Assembly (NCBI GenBank): GCA_051656645.1
Contig: JBOGCH010000029.1
Coordinates: 110,494-174,493, forward strand
Reading direction: 5' to 3'
DNA length: 64,000 nucleotides
From: JBOGCH01 sp051656645
Lineage (GTDB): Bacteria > Bacteroidota > Bacteroidia > Bacteroidales > Marinifilaceae
The position numbers were made by a program, and so were the translations under genes. Each line of letters opens with the position of its first letter. The stretch's first letter is position 1. The notes below the pieces were generated by a model that was not told where the DNA came from, searched no databases, and worked only from the letters and a program-made list of their open reading frames with translations. Below are positions 26,385 through 36,665 of the stretch, one piece after another.

Positions 26385-27446
26385 CTAATCGAAGTACTCA
26401 CTCAGAATTTCTTCAATACGTTTCCCACGTACCCCATATTCAATGATATTGTTATTCTCATCAATTAATACCATTGTAGGGATGCTATTAAAAAAGTATA
26501 ATTTGGTGATATCGCTATCCCAACCTTTAAGATCGGACATGTGAATCCATGGTAATCCATCCTGCTGTACGGCTTTTTCCCAACGTTCTTGCTTGGTATC
26601 TAAGGATACTCCCACAATCTGTAAGCCTTTATCCTTATATTTTGCATACAATTCCTTCAAGTGTGGAGATTCAGCACGACAGGGACCACACCAAGATGCC
26701 CAAAAATCAACTAACTTCACCTTGCCTTGTACACTATGAAGGGACTGTTTCTGTCCTTTAATATCTGTTAGTTCAAAGTTAGGAGCTTTTCCACCTGGAA
26801 CAAAAGCACTTAATCTTTGATAGGTAGACTCAAGCCAAGCGACCTCTTTACACTGTCTTGCATTGGAGCCTAGCATATCCATTTTTTGTACTAATGTCTT
26901 ATTGCGGATGTAGCTTTTGCTATTCGATGCCACAATATAAGCAGCTATTAAGTTATCTTGGTGCTGAATAACAGAGTCTATAAGCTGTTGCTTTTTTTGT
27001 TCATTATCCATATCTAGATAACGGAGATGCATTATCTCACTTAGATTATTATCCTTCTTAGCAATCTTATAGCGCTGGCTAATATCTGCATTCTTCTTTT
27101 GTATTAAATCTAACTCCGTTAAATAGTGATTAAGCGCTGATTGAAGTGCAGACGGTTTCTTTAACGTATAGATTGCGTTATTTATGGATATATCAGTATT
27201 CTTTCTATCTAAAACAATAGGGCTCATCATTGTTATTGTATCATTGATACATAGTTTACCAATAATAGGTAACTGAACACTTTTATCTACACTCAATTGT
27301 TTTTTATTCCAATTTAGGGGTATAATTGAGTCCTGAGTACCTTTACTATTAATCACTCTCAGAACGATCTTATCTTGTGCGTTACTGTTATTAATGGATA
27401 CCAAGGTACCCATTAATAACAGCGTTATATTTATCAGTTTTTTCAT
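26385..27446 (-). CDS. TlpA-like periplasmic thioredoxin-fold protein
   Basis: 353 residues with a signal peptide (MKKLINITLLLMGTLVSINNSNAQ). The N-terminal 200 residues form a helical region of unknown function typical of Bacteroidota TlpA proteins. The C-terminal AhpC/TSA-thioredoxin domain has the active site WASWCGPC at about residue 250 and a conserved cis-Pro in FFNSIPTMVLID. Such proteins reduce or isomerise disulfides outside the cytoplasm. It is the last gene of the SusCD-like locus, directly after the PKD-like lipoprotein (1-bp gap), which suggests a link to the cargo or folding of the locus products. Confidence 0.85.
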   Translation of the reverse strand: MKKLINITLLLMGTLVSINNSNAQDKIVLRVINSKGTQDSIIPLNWNKKQLSVDKSVQLPIIGKLCINDTITMMSPIVLDRKNTDISINNAIYTLKKPSALQSALNHYLTELDLIQKKNADISQRYKIAKKDNNLSEIMHLRYLDMDNEQKKQQLIDSVIQHQDNLIAAYIVASNSKSYIRNKTLVQKMDMLGSNARQCKEVAWLESTYQRLSAFVPGGKAPNFELTDIKGQKQSLHSVQGKVKLVDFWASWCGPCRAESPHLKELYAKYKDKGLQIVGVSLDTKQERWEKAVQQDGLPWIHMSDLKGWDSDITKLYFFNSIPTMVLIDENNNIIEYGVRGKRIEEILSEYFD

Positions 27447-27447
27447 T

Positions 27448-28995
27448 TTAATTGCGTCTTTCTCTATATGCTATATCTACAATACTTCCTAGTCTCTTAA
27501 TTTCTTTCAACTTATCCAGAGGATCCATAAACTTATTGACTCTGTACGATCGGAATATTCCACTCTCAGACTCATCCATACCGTCAACCGTGGTTCCAAT
27601 TATTAGATGCTGTCCTCTTTCTCTCTCCCAGTCTTCATATTTTAGCCAACCTAAAAGCTTATTAAATTTCAACACCTTGATAGTCTCTCCGGGAAATTCA
27701 AATATCTTTTTAGGTGCATCTTTACCTCCAACACTCATTTGGTATACTTCATTGCCTGCAGAGAAGAAACAATAGATTCCAGCATAGGAGTGGAAGCAAA
27801 ACTTGTCTATAGTTCCATCAAAGTCTATCTCTTTATAGTATTCTTGAGAAGTCGAACCATTAGCTTTAGCCATCATTCCATAGATATAGTATTTCTCAAC
27901 TGAAGCATCTCCATCGCTAGGACCTTTTAAAACAGCAAATGTATAATTCTCGCGTGTTGTTGCCATAAACTCCATTGTTCGTCCTGTTTGTGTATTGAAC
28001 CCTGCGATTGTATTCGAAAAACGTGCAGGTGCAAAATAAGCAGCGCCATCTCTAAATTCAACAAACTGTTTACCGTCGTTATCATAACATAAAATTACGT
28101 GACTACTACAGCTCCAATCATGCGCTGTCCCAAAATATGGGGCTGCATTAAAGCGTGTACCGTCTTCAAATTTGTTTATGGGATAGCTAAATAATGACCC
28201 TACAGACATTGGATCTCTACTATATATATCTCCTTCTTTTGTCGCGAGCATTTGTACCTCATTATCTCTAGTCCCAACAGTTATTACGCCACCCGTAATA
28301 TTTAGATTGTCTAATAATGTTCCAAAACTCCATTTCAACAAATACTCTTCGCCTATCTCCAGCTCTTCGCCCATTAAATAAGATTGGCCATTCATACTGA
28401 CAATTCTACTTTGTCTATCCCCAACGTCATATAGATAAAGTAGACCGGTAGGTGTAGAGGTTTTTGTGTCGTTATCTCTCCATATATCAAATCCAATTAA
28501 GTCTTCTGTCTCGCTAATATTAGATATAACATCTAACCTGCTGCCACCCTTATCCTCACATAGCACCATCCAACAATCACTAGCTATTGAACGAACTCTC
28601 ACCATAAATTTAGTTTTCCAAACCTGATTTGTTTGCAAATCTTTGACATCGTAGTATCCAATATATGTTCCGGCATTATGTGTTATTGGTAATACCAAGT
28701 TTTTTGTTGTAGCAACTACATATTCGTCATCGTCTTGAGTCCAATCCTGAACACCAGTAGGTATTAGCTTCCACTTATAGCTCAGATTATTTTCATCACT
28801 ATTTAGTTTTGCGTCTATTTGGGGATTCAATTTTAACGTATCGACAAACGCTATTAATTCCAGCCATTTTGAATTATCGATACCAGATATCTCCAATTCA
28901 TTAATCTCGTTATAGTTATAATTGCCCAAATCCTGGCTACAGGAACTTAGTAATGCAATTACCATAACTAATATGGATATGTATATATATTTCAT
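27448..28995 (-). CDS. PKD-like family surface lipoprotein of a SusCD locus
   Basis: 515 residues. Lipobox LLSSCSQ predicts a lipoprotein, and the downstream residues fit export to the outer membrane. The region at about 35-150 resembles the PKD-like domain that often follows SusD in Bacteroidota, then comes a long beta-rich part with repeated short strands (beta-propeller-like in look). No enzymatic motif was recognised. The position fourth in the operon, after SusC, SusD and a DUF4843 protein, suggests a substrate-binding partner on the cell surface. Substrate unknown. Confidence 0.75.
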   Translation of the reverse strand: MKYIYISILVMVIALLSSCSQDLGNYNYNEINELEISGIDNSKWLELIAFVDTLKLNPQIDAKLNSDENNLSYKWKLIPTGVQDWTQDDDEYVVATTKNLVLPITHNAGTYIGYYDVKDLQTNQVWKTKFMVRVRSIASDCWMVLCEDKGGSRLDVISNISETEDLIGFDIWRDNDTKTSTPTGLLYLYDVGDRQSRIVSMNGQSYLMGEELEIGEEYLLKWSFGTLLDNLNITGGVITVGTRDNEVQMLATKEGDIYSRDPMSVGSLFSYPINKFEDGTRFNAAPYFGTAHDWSCSSHVILCYDNDGKQFVEFRDGAAYFAPARFSNTIAGFNTQTGRTMEFMATTRENYTFAVLKGPSDGDASVEKYYIYGMMAKANGSTSQEYYKEIDFDGTIDKFCFHSYAGIYCFFSAGNEVYQMSVGGKDAPKKIFEFPGETIKVLKFNKLLGWLKYEDWERERGQHLIIGTTVDGMDESESGIFRSYRVNKFMDPLDKLKEIKRLGSIVDIAYRERRN

Positions 28996-29044
28996 TGTTT
29001 ATATTTTATTTTTAATTTAGAACGAAAGTAATTTTGTCGCCCTG

Positions 29045-29806
29045 TTAATTAATTGATTTATCCCCCATAGTCATTGGCTCTCCATTCTCATCCATTACCT
29101 GCGGATCTTGCTCTTGAAGCCATCTATGCATATATTGACCAACAAAGGTTAAATAGCCACTTGTGAAATTACCGACAAGATCTCCAACCCATACTTCACG
29201 ATCAATTTTCATGACATCACAAATTAAAGCTGACTTTGTAACGCTCCATGTTCCAAAAATACCTTGTCCTATGTTACTCCACCACCATGGTTTAGGGAAC
29301 TTCTCATCCATCACAATTACTCGTTGTCGCTCTAACTCATATATGGTTGAATCCTCAAGCATTGTACGACGAGAGTATAACACCTGTAGCTCATCGTTTT
29401 CTATTAGCTCAATCTTAAATGCGCGTTTACGTTCTTTTAGTTTTGGATTTCTTAATATGGTAACCGGTATTTTGACATTATTACTGTTTTTAGGGATAAC
29501 ATGCGATGTTTCCACTGGCAAAAAATCCTGGTTTACAAATCCTTGCAAACTATCTGAAGTAAATTCAACTACACGTATCTGAAACGGACGATCATATGGC
29601 GCTGTATTTCCATACAAGTTTACCACTAAGTCAATTTGCTGACTTATTACATCCGTTGGCTTTAATCCCCATGAGATAAAGATTGAATCCGATAGTACAT
29701 CTTTAGTACTAAAATACATTCCACTCTCCCCATTGTAGATATCTATTTCCTCATCACATGAAACAAATGTGAGAAGACACAATATTGATATAAATATTTT
29801 TTTCAT
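29045..29806 (-). CDS. DUF4843 family lipoprotein
   Basis: 253 residues with lipobox TFVSCDEE. The N-terminal sequence IDIYNGESGMYFSTKDVLSDS is typical of DUF4843, a family found almost only next to SusC/SusD pairs. It is beta-rich and has no catalytic motif, so it is probably a surface-exposed accessory protein of the transporter. It lies 9 bp after susD and 49 bp before the PKD-like gene. Confidence 0.75.
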   Translation of the reverse strand: MKKIFISILCLLTFVSCDEEIDIYNGESGMYFSTKDVLSDSIFISWGLKPTDVISQQIDLVVNLYGNTAPYDRPFQIRVVEFTSDSLQGFVNQDFLPVETSHVIPKNSNNVKIPVTILRNPKLKERKRAFKIELIENDELQVLYSRRTMLEDSTIYELERQRVIVMDEKFPKPWWWSNIGQGIFGTWSVTKSALICDVMKIDREVWVGDLVGNFTSGYLTFVGQYMHRWLQEQDPQVMDENGEPMTMGDKSIN

Positions 29807-29815
29807 ACGTTTCTT

Positions 29816-31249
29816 TTAATTGTACATAGTTTCAGAATCAGGTAATGGCATTTGATATGTTCTATCATTCATATTAATATTTGAATAATAGCTTAATGCA
29901 CTCGGAATACTTTTCATATTTAGGCGCTTGTAATGAAAAAATAGCTGTCCCTCTCCTAAGAACTCCCTCTGATACTCATTCGTAAGATGTGAATCAAAAT
30001 TAATTAGTCTATTATGAGCGCTTACATTTCTTGCTTTTCGCATTTCATTTAGGTATTGAAACTTTATCTTATTGGTTTCACTACATTCTGCAGCAATGTA
30101 ATACATTTCACTAATTCTTATCATAGGCAACAGACTCGCGTGTGACACTGGATCAGATGACTCATCAATCTTCATATACTTCGAGAAAATATTATACTCC
30201 CGTCCCCCTTGCTCTACAGTACCCTTTAACCAAGTCTGGTAACGATAATCCTCCTTCTCATAGTCATACAATTGATCCGTTGTCTTACTAGCAGGCGCTA
30301 ATAAGTTATTCATCTTTAATACAAGTCCTTCAAACAATGAAGTGTACAAACCACTTCTATTTGTATTTTGCAAAGCAAATAACAGTTCTGATGAGAATAC
30401 CCTATCTGGTGCTGCATTATCAGCGCTTATATCTTTGAGCTCTACAAAAGGAAATATTGTTGGTTGTATTTCTATTACCTCTAAGGCTTCTTGTAAAGCA
30501 GCTTCTTTATTACCGCAATACAATTCGGCCCTTGCCAACAAACCACAAATTGCGTAATAATTCATTCGCAGATTACGGGCTTGCATAAACTCATCATATG
30601 AGTCGCCGGCCACACCATTGTTCTTAACCGGATCGTCCGTCAATAACTCTTTTGCTTCTCTAAGATCCGCCAATACTTGAGCCATATATTCCTTAGCCGC
30701 AAGCGTTGGTTGAACATTTAAAGAAAATTCTTTGCAATAAGGTATTGCCTTCATGTTTTCATTACCTACGTAACAAGTTCCAAACAATCTATACAAGTCA
30801 AAGTGTAGATATGCGCGTAAGGCCAAAGCCTCTCCTTTTATCGTATTATACTGTGAAGTACTTAATATAGTACCATTAAGCTCACAATTTCGTAATATCA
30901 AATTAAGATTAGCTATTAGACTATAGGACTTTTTCCATATTCCGTCTAACTTACTCTTTACACTCGAAGCTGTATATTCATGGTTAAAATAAAGTGAATA
31001 TGTAATTGCCTCACTATTTATCAAATAACTTTGTGCCAAAATGTCTATAAATTCGCACATTAGCGTTCTCCCATATAGTTCGGTTGCATTTAGTTCAAGG
31101 TAAACACCATTTAATGCTGTTTTAAATCCATATGCCGACGTGAATAACTGATCTTCTGTTATCCTATCAGAAGGCTGAACCTTTAACCAATCTTCACAGG
31201 ATGTACACAACGTCAACGATGCAAATAAAGCCAATATATATTTTTTCAT
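29816..31249 (-). CDS. SusD/RagB family nutrient-binding lipoprotein
   Basis: 477 residues. Lipobox LCTSCEDWLKVQP, followed by the SusD N-terminal pattern ITEDQLFTSAYGFKTALNGVYLEL. The helical TPR-like scaffold and the C-terminal SusD segment (EFLGEGQLFFHYKRLN) are present. SusD proteins sit as lids on SusC and capture ligand at the cell surface. It is 10 bp downstream of the SusC gene. The presence of a thioredoxin-like protein and the absence of glycosidases in the operon leave open whether the cargo is a glycan or a peptide. Confidence 0.92.
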   Translation of the reverse strand: MKKYILALFASLTLCTSCEDWLKVQPSDRITEDQLFTSAYGFKTALNGVYLELNATELYGRTLMCEFIDILAQSYLINSEAITYSLYFNHEYTASSVKSKLDGIWKKSYSLIANLNLILRNCELNGTILSTSQYNTIKGEALALRAYLHFDLYRLFGTCYVGNENMKAIPYCKEFSLNVQPTLAAKEYMAQVLADLREAKELLTDDPVKNNGVAGDSYDEFMQARNLRMNYYAICGLLARAELYCGNKEAALQEALEVIEIQPTIFPFVELKDISADNAAPDRVFSSELLFALQNTNRSGLYTSLFEGLVLKMNNLLAPASKTTDQLYDYEKEDYRYQTWLKGTVEQGGREYNIFSKYMKIDESSDPVSHASLLPMIRISEMYYIAAECSETNKIKFQYLNEMRKARNVSAHNRLINFDSHLTNEYQREFLGEGQLFFHYKRLNMKSIPSALSYYSNINMNDRTYQMPLPDSETMYN

Positions 31250-31259
31250 AATCTATAGT

Positions 31260-34200
31260 TTAAAAGTTTGCCGATAATGAGAATGAAAAACTACGTGCAA
31301 AAGGATAGTCTATACCACGCTCTGTTTTTATACTGCCCCATCTGTATATATCCGACATGTAGCCGCTAACAGATAAGCCTGATAATCCTATTTTCTTTAC
31401 TAATTCTTCGCGAAATTCATATCCTAATCTTACTGACTCTATTGAAAGAAAATCATTTTTTTGCACAAAGCGTGATGATATTGGGGTTGTAGAAGTTAAA
31501 GATATTGCTTTAAACTTAGCCTTATCTCCTGGTTTCTGCCAGCGATCGTATAACGCTCTCTTATCCTGATTTCGGCGTAGTGATTCAGATGAAATATTTT
31601 CAACCTTTTCATACAAGGTACTATTAAAGCCCTCCCCACCAAATGAATAACGCATATAAACATTAAAATTGAATCCCTTATAATTCAAACTACTTCCTAT
31701 TACTCCCTCAAGGGTTGGCTTACTATTACCTACTATAACCTCATTATCATAACTATGTGTAAATGTTGGATATCCATCTGCTGTCAGGAATATCTCATTT
31801 CCGGTTGCAGGGTCGATACCTAACGATTTTACAGCCCATAAATCATAAGGACTACCGCCATCGTAATATCTCATCAAGCTTTTCTTGCTATTATATTGTT
31901 TCAGTTTGTTTGCAACATCATGATATGTTATCTCATTATGAGATAATGTCAGAGATGTTGTCCAATTTATCCGCTGGGATGGATTATAAAGCAATGCATA
32001 TTTTATTGTAGCAGCATAACCTTTAGTAATTTGCGATCCTACATTTGAAAGCCTATTTATAACACAGGTAGAAGATGAAACACCGATAGATGCCATTAAA
32101 GGATCAGTATTCTTATAGTAGTAATCAAAATTAGTGTGGAATCGATTATCGAATAATGATACATCGAAACCAATATTCTTATCTATTGTTTTTTGCCATT
32201 CCAAATCCGGATCTCCAAAAGCAGTTACCAACATACCTACACCAAATTGATTCTGTATCCAGTTATTAAACTTGTATGTAGTCATTGTATTGTAAGAGCC
32301 AAAGTTCTGGTTGCCGGGATTACCTACCGATGCACGGATTTTCATGTGCGTTACAGCCTTTGTATTCTTAAAAAAGGATTCATTATGTACATTCCATGCC
32401 AATCCAACTGCCCATGTGGTAGTAAATAATTGGTTGGAGCCAAAAACCGAACTACCATCTGACCGTAAGTTAGCATCAAGTAAATAGCGATTATCAAAGG
32501 AATATCCACCATTAAAATAGTAACTACAACTACGTTTCATATAATCCGAATAAGATGGCTTACCATTTTCCGGATAGGTATTTGCGAAAGAAGGTGTTAT
32601 GAAATTACCTTCAGGAAAACCAAGAGCAGCAAAGCCTTTAGATTTTCCTTGAGATTCATTAAAGTTTGCTCCAAATATTGCGTTTATCTGGTGTACTTTC
32701 CTTAGTACTTGACCATAAGTAACAGAAACATCACCATTATAGCTCCAACTATCTGTTCTATAGTTTGAGTATGCACCTTGTTTCAATTTATCCGTCTGGT
32801 CATACTGTGAATCACTAGGTGACACAAAATCTTCTTTTTCTGACGTCGATTTAGAGAAACCTCCACGAATACGCACATTTAAGAATGTTAATGGACGGTA
32901 CTCTAAACTTAAGTTTTCTCTAAAACCTACTGAATTGCCCGTTTTATAACTATTCTGAGCATCATTCCATAACGGGTTAGCTACCCAGATACTAAGTGGC
33001 TGCGTATTTGATGCGTCCATCGGTTGTGGTTGTTCTAACCATTTATCTATTAAACCATCATCGGTATATTTTTTATAATACGGATTTGCTCGTGAATATT
33101 CTGAGAAGTCAACAATAGGATTTGATGTTTTTTGATAATCTATAGTTAATCTATTACTAAAACTAATCTTAGATTTTCGGTAAATTAAATTTGCATTTCC
33201 GCTAATTAACTCCCTATCAGAGTTATGCATTACCCCATTAATGTCGGAGTAATTAACTCCTAAGCTATAGCGAACCTGACTGTCCCCTCCCTCTACATTT
33301 AAACTATGCTTATGGGTTACTGCTTTTCTTAGCGGCTCCGACAACCAATAGGAATCAACCCCTCGATCCACATCTGCTAAAAGACGATAATAACGCTCTT
33401 TTAACATCTCGTCATGTGTCGGAACATTACTCTCAAAAACACCAGAAAGACGTTCAAACTCTAACTTCTCTGCCGCATTCATTAAATTATACTCTGTCAA
33501 ATCGGCAAATGAGAATTGCATATCGCCATTATAAGAAACTCTTAAACGACCCTGTTGCGGAACTTTTGTTTCAACAACGACAACACCGTTAGCCGCCTTA
33601 GAACCATATATTGCAGTTGAAGCAGCATCTTTCAAAAGCGTTACTGATCCAATTCTATCCATACTTAAGTTCATTATCACCTCAAGCGATGTTTCAAAGC
33701 CATCTAATATAAATAAAGGCTGATTGGGATCCTCGCCAAACTCTTCTTTAAATCCAATAATGCTACTCTTTCCACGAATCTCAATATCGGGCATTCTGTT
33801 AGGATCTGATCCATACTGATTATCTTCAACAATTTGGAACGAAGGATCCAAGGTCTTCAAACTTTGAATAATATTCTGATTACCAATCATTTTCAAATCT
33901 TTCCCCGTGAATGTTTGAGTGGATCCGGTAAAACTCTCTTTTTTACGTTCATAGATACCTGTTACAACCACTTCGTCCATTTCTGCCATATCTTCTTCTA
34001 AAACAACATCTATCTCTGTTTTATTGCCTACTACAACCTGTTTCTTTTTCATCCCCACAAAGGAGAAACTTAATGTCAAATTCCTTATCTGTGGACACAG
34101 TATTGTATAATTTCCTTTACTGTCAGTTGTCACACCAGTTTTAGTCCCCTCAATCATTACTGTTACTCCCGGTAACTCTTGTTTATTTACGTCAACTACT

Positions 34201-34592
34201 TTACCTATGATTTTTCTTGCAGTAACATCTGCTTGAGGGGTATCGTTTTTACGGATTACGTATACACCGTCAATCTCTTGATAGGATAACTCTGTCCCAT
34301 TAAGCATATGTTTCAGAACATCTCCTAAGTCAGTATTTTTAAAACTACCACCTTGATAAGGGATATTCTTTACAATTTCACTATCAAAAAGTAGACGAAC
34401 GCCACTTTGATTCTTTAAATGCTTTAAAGCTGTTTCTAAAGTTCCATTGCGTAAATCGGTAGTTATTTTCAATGTATTTGCCTCTACGGCCATGGAAAAT
34501 AACAGCAACAATGATAACGCCAATGTATACCGTAGATACATTTTACCATTAGACAGAGCTAATTGTGCTCGCGCGTTAAGTTTGTTTTTCAT
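31260..34592 (-). CDS. SusC/RagA family TonB-dependent outer-membrane transporter with STN domain
   Basis: 1110 residues. A signal peptide ends near AVEANT. An STN (secretin/TonB N-terminal) domain follows at about 42-116 (TDLRNGTLETALKHLKNQSGVRLLF), then a carboxypeptidase-regulatory-like beta-sandwich (GKVVDVNKQELPGVTVMIEGTKTG), the plug with EVVVTG, and a 22-strand-type barrel ending in RSFSFSLSANF. The STN domain is the part that signals to a FecR anti-sigma factor in such transporters; here fecR and the ECF sigma gene lie directly upstream on the same strand. It imports a ligand captured by SusD, powered by TonB. Confidence 0.93.
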   Translation of the reverse strand: MKNKLNARAQLALSNGKMYLRYTLALSLLLLFSMAVEANTLKITTDLRNGTLETALKHLKNQSGVRLLFDSEIVKNIPYQGGSFKNTDLGDVLKHMLNGTELSYQEIDGVYVIRKNDTPQADVTARKIIGKVVDVNKQELPGVTVMIEGTKTGVTTDSKGNYTILCPQIRNLTLSFSFVGMKKKQVVVGNKTEIDVVLEEDMAEMDEVVVTGIYERKKESFTGSTQTFTGKDLKMIGNQNIIQSLKTLDPSFQIVEDNQYGSDPNRMPDIEIRGKSSIIGFKEEFGEDPNQPLFILDGFETSLEVIMNLSMDRIGSVTLLKDAASTAIYGSKAANGVVVVETKVPQQGRLRVSYNGDMQFSFADLTEYNLMNAAEKLEFERLSGVFESNVPTHDEMLKERYYRLLADVDRGVDSYWLSEPLRKAVTHKHSLNVEGGDSQVRYSLGVNYSDINGVMHNSDRELISGNANLIYRKSKISFSNRLTIDYQKTSNPIVDFSEYSRANPYYKKYTDDGLIDKWLEQPQPMDASNTQPLSIWVANPLWNDAQNSYKTGNSVGFRENLSLEYRPLTFLNVRIRGGFSKSTSEKEDFVSPSDSQYDQTDKLKQGAYSNYRTDSWSYNGDVSVTYGQVLRKVHQINAIFGANFNESQGKSKGFAALGFPEGNFITPSFANTYPENGKPSYSDYMKRSCSYYFNGGYSFDNRYLLDANLRSDGSSVFGSNQLFTTTWAVGLAWNVHNESFFKNTKAVTHMKIRASVGNPGNQNFGSYNTMTTYKFNNWIQNQFGVGMLVTAFGDPDLEWQKTIDKNIGFDVSLFDNRFHTNFDYYYKNTDPLMASIGVSSSTCVINRLSNVGSQITKGYAATIKYALLYNPSQRINWTTSLTLSHNEITYHDVANKLKQYNSKKSLMRYYDGGSPYDLWAVKSLGIDPATGNEIFLTADGYPTFTHSYDNEVIVGNSKPTLEGVIGSSLNYKGFNFNVYMRYSFGGEGFNSTLYEKVENISSESLRRNQDKRALYDRWQKPGDKAKFKAISLTSTTPISSRFVQKNDFLSIESVRLGYEFREELVKKIGLSGLSVSGYMSDIYRWGSIKTERGIDYPFARSFSFSLSANF

Positions 34593-34635
34593 AAGGTTAT
34601 TAAATATTGGTTTGTTTGATTGTATATTTTAGCCT

Positions 34636-34657
34636 CCTCATGAGAGTATTCTCGTGA
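34636..34657. repeat. Short inverted repeat between fecR and susC
   Basis: CTCATGAG and CTCGTGAG, complementary with one G-T pair, are separated by 6 nt. It lies between the fecR stop and the susC start, so it could weaken readthrough, stabilise the mRNA end or bind a regulator. There is no T-run. Confidence 0.5.
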
Positions 34658-34684
34658 GTCATATTTTATATTAACATATTTTTA

Positions 34685-35776
34685 TTATTTACGTCTTACA
34701 ATTACTTGCTTGCCATTCACAATAAATTCGATATTCATTGTATTCTCAAACAGTGTGAAGAACCGTTCTATGTCCTCATATTTATCTATTGCGCCTGTTA
34801 AGCGAATGTGCTTTAAATCGTCGGTTTGAAAAATGGTTTCAAAATCATACCATCTCTCTAATTTTTTTATAATGTTTTCTAAGGATTCATCCTCAAAGTT
34901 TAAATAATTATCTTTCCATGAGATAAAAGTTACAGGATCTACCGTCTTTAGTTCTACTTTATCATCACATAAGGTATACTTTAAATGTTGTGAGGGCAGC
35001 ATTCGCGTCTCTCTGTTACTTGGTGTTTTAAATCCTACTAATCCTTTTACCAATACTATATCTATCTCATCGTCGTTATAATCGTTTACATTAAACTCTG
35101 TTCCATATACCTTAACTGTTCCATTAGCAAGTTCAACAATAAATGGAGTGTTACCTTTCTCAACATCAAAGTAGGCTTCGCCTTTTAACATTACTTTGCG
35201 CTCTCCATCTGTAAAATTATCAGGAAATTTAAGTTCAGAGTCGGCATTTAACCACACCTTAGTACCGTCAGCCAATGTTACTGCGTATTCTGCTCCTCGC
35301 GTAATAGTCAATACATTGTATTTTGGTTGCTGACTCTCTGCCATAATCTTTTCCTCATTGACAATGGGAGCCTGCATATGTTTAGCCACTTCGTACGATG
35401 GGTCAATTAACTGTTCTACCGATCCGTCACACTTTGTCAAGATAGCCCTTGTTGTACCAGGTTGTATAGACTGTGCAATATGTAGCTCCTGACTAACTAC
35501 ACTATCCGTCTTCTGAAGCATTAATACAGCTACTCCTAATGTTACAGCTAACATTGCTGCCACTACACTATATCGGAATATGCGTTTTTTGCGCTTTTGC
35601 CATCTCATCTTAGCAATAAGAGGGGACACATCGTATTGTTTCGTATTCCGGTTGTATTGATCTTTTTGAAAAATGCTATCTCCTATCATTACATCATCCT
35701 CTAAACAAAGTTTACTTACCGTGTCCTTTAGTTTATTTTGTACATGATCTGAAATATGATTCCAATTTTGCATCAA
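34685..35776 (-). CDS. FecR-family anti-sigma factor
   Basis: 363 residues. The N-terminal cytoplasmic part leads to one membrane helix (SVVAAMLAVTLGVAVLMLQ, about 88-106). The periplasmic FecR domain follows (ITRGAEYAVTLADGTKVWLNADSELKFPDNF...VMLKGEAYFDVEK) and a C-terminal DUF4974-like domain (NFEDESLENIIKKLERWYDF). In this family the protein holds its cognate ECF sigma factor until the STN domain of the SusC partner reports ligand. It lies 37 bp after the sigma gene and 92 bp before susC. Confidence 0.92.
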   Translation of the reverse strand: MMQNWNHISDHVQNKLKDTVSKLCLEDDVMIGDSIFQKDQYNRNTKQYDVSPLIAKMRWQKRKKRIFRYSVVAAMLAVTLGVAVLMLQKTDSVVSQELHIAQSIQPGTTRAILTKCDGSVEQLIDPSYEVAKHMQAPIVNEEKIMAESQQPKYNVLTITRGAEYAVTLADGTKVWLNADSELKFPDNFTDGERKVMLKGEAYFDVEKGNTPFIVELANGTVKVYGTEFNVNDYNDDEIDIVLVKGLVGFKTPSNRETRMLPSQHLKYTLCDDKVELKTVDPVTFISWKDNYLNFEDESLENIIKKLERWYDFETIFQTDDLKHIRLTGAIDKYEDIERFFTLFENTMNIEFIVNGKQVIVRRK

Positions 35777-35813
35777 TCTATCTTTTTATATTCACATAAC
35801 ACCAATGCGATAA

Positions 35814-36407
35814 TTACGGGTAACAGAAAACCAATATTTTTTTATTTTTTTGTAATAAAAGAAAATAGGATAGGGCAATTACTCCAATATTAGCACGTAG
35901 AGTAGCATAGGCACGCTTTTTTTGCATTTTAATTGTATTCTCAGATACCGATAATTTCTCAGCAATCTCTGCAACTTTCAAGCCTTCAATAGTTAACTGC
36001 ATTATTGTCCCTTGCTGTGGAGATAGTTTCTGTATTTCTGAATATAGTTGTGTTATGGCACATTCCTCAATGGCTAATTCATAACCTCTTTCTTCGGGCA
36101 AATCAGTCTCACAATAATATTGCTCTTGCTTCAATCTGCTTCTCTTTGTATCTCTAATATAATTCAGTGTGCGCGTATATACCGACCGATATAACCAACC
36201 TGTTAGCATGGATATATCTGAAAAATGAGGAGGTGATTTCCACAAATTTATTAAACATTCTTGCACAATATCCTCTACTCCGTTATCATCTTTTAATAAC
36301 TTTGCGACATAACGACATAATGACGGATAAAATTCGGCATAAAGTTTCTCCCATGCTCTCTCATTCCCGTCATTAATATCCTTTATAAACTGATTAGCTG
36401 CCGCCAT
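35814..36407 (-). CDS. ECF-type RNA polymerase sigma factor
   Basis: 197 residues. Region 2 (LYAEFYPSLCRYVAKLLKDDNGVEDIVQECLINLWKSPPHF) and region 4 with HTH (IMQLTIEGLKVAEIAEKLSVSENTIKMQKKRAYATLR) are clear; region 3 is absent, as in ECF sigmas. It should direct transcription of the fecR-susCD operon when freed by FecR. The C terminus (FLLLQKNKKILVF) is unusually hydrophobic. A TAGTTTTG -7 box lies about 50 bp upstream of the start. Confidence 0.92.
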   Translation of the reverse strand: MAAANQFIKDINDGNERAWEKLYAEFYPSLCRYVAKLLKDDNGVEDIVQECLINLWKSPPHFSDISMLTGWLYRSVYTRTLNYIRDTKRSRLKQEQYYCETDLPEERGYELAIEECAITQLYSEIQKLSPQQGTIMQLTIEGLKVAEIAEKLSVSENTIKMQKKRAYATLRANIGVIALSYFLLLQKNKKILVFCYP

Positions 36408-36453
36408 ATTACTTATTTCTGCATCTCATTAGCTATTCACATCTATTAATACG

Positions 36454-36482
36454 CAAAACTATAAATTTAAAATAATATACAA
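36454..36482 (-). promoter_or_regulatory. Candidate promoter of the ECF sigma gene
   Basis: On the minus strand TTG (36480-36482), an 18-bp spacer, then TAGTTTTG (36454-36461). This fits the housekeeping Bacteroides pattern, which would supply basal sigma factor. Confidence 0.5.
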
Positions 36483-36665
36483 TTAAATTACATATATATT
36501 TAATTTTAACAAGCTACATCTACTCTTTTCCTAAAAACATAAGCCTTCTACTTTTGCAATACGCTGTTAAACACTTATCTTTGTTTAACAACTTAACTCA
36601 TGTCCACTGTTTTATTGATACAAGACATTTGTTACATTTTTTAATTGAATAGAAATTACTCTTAT

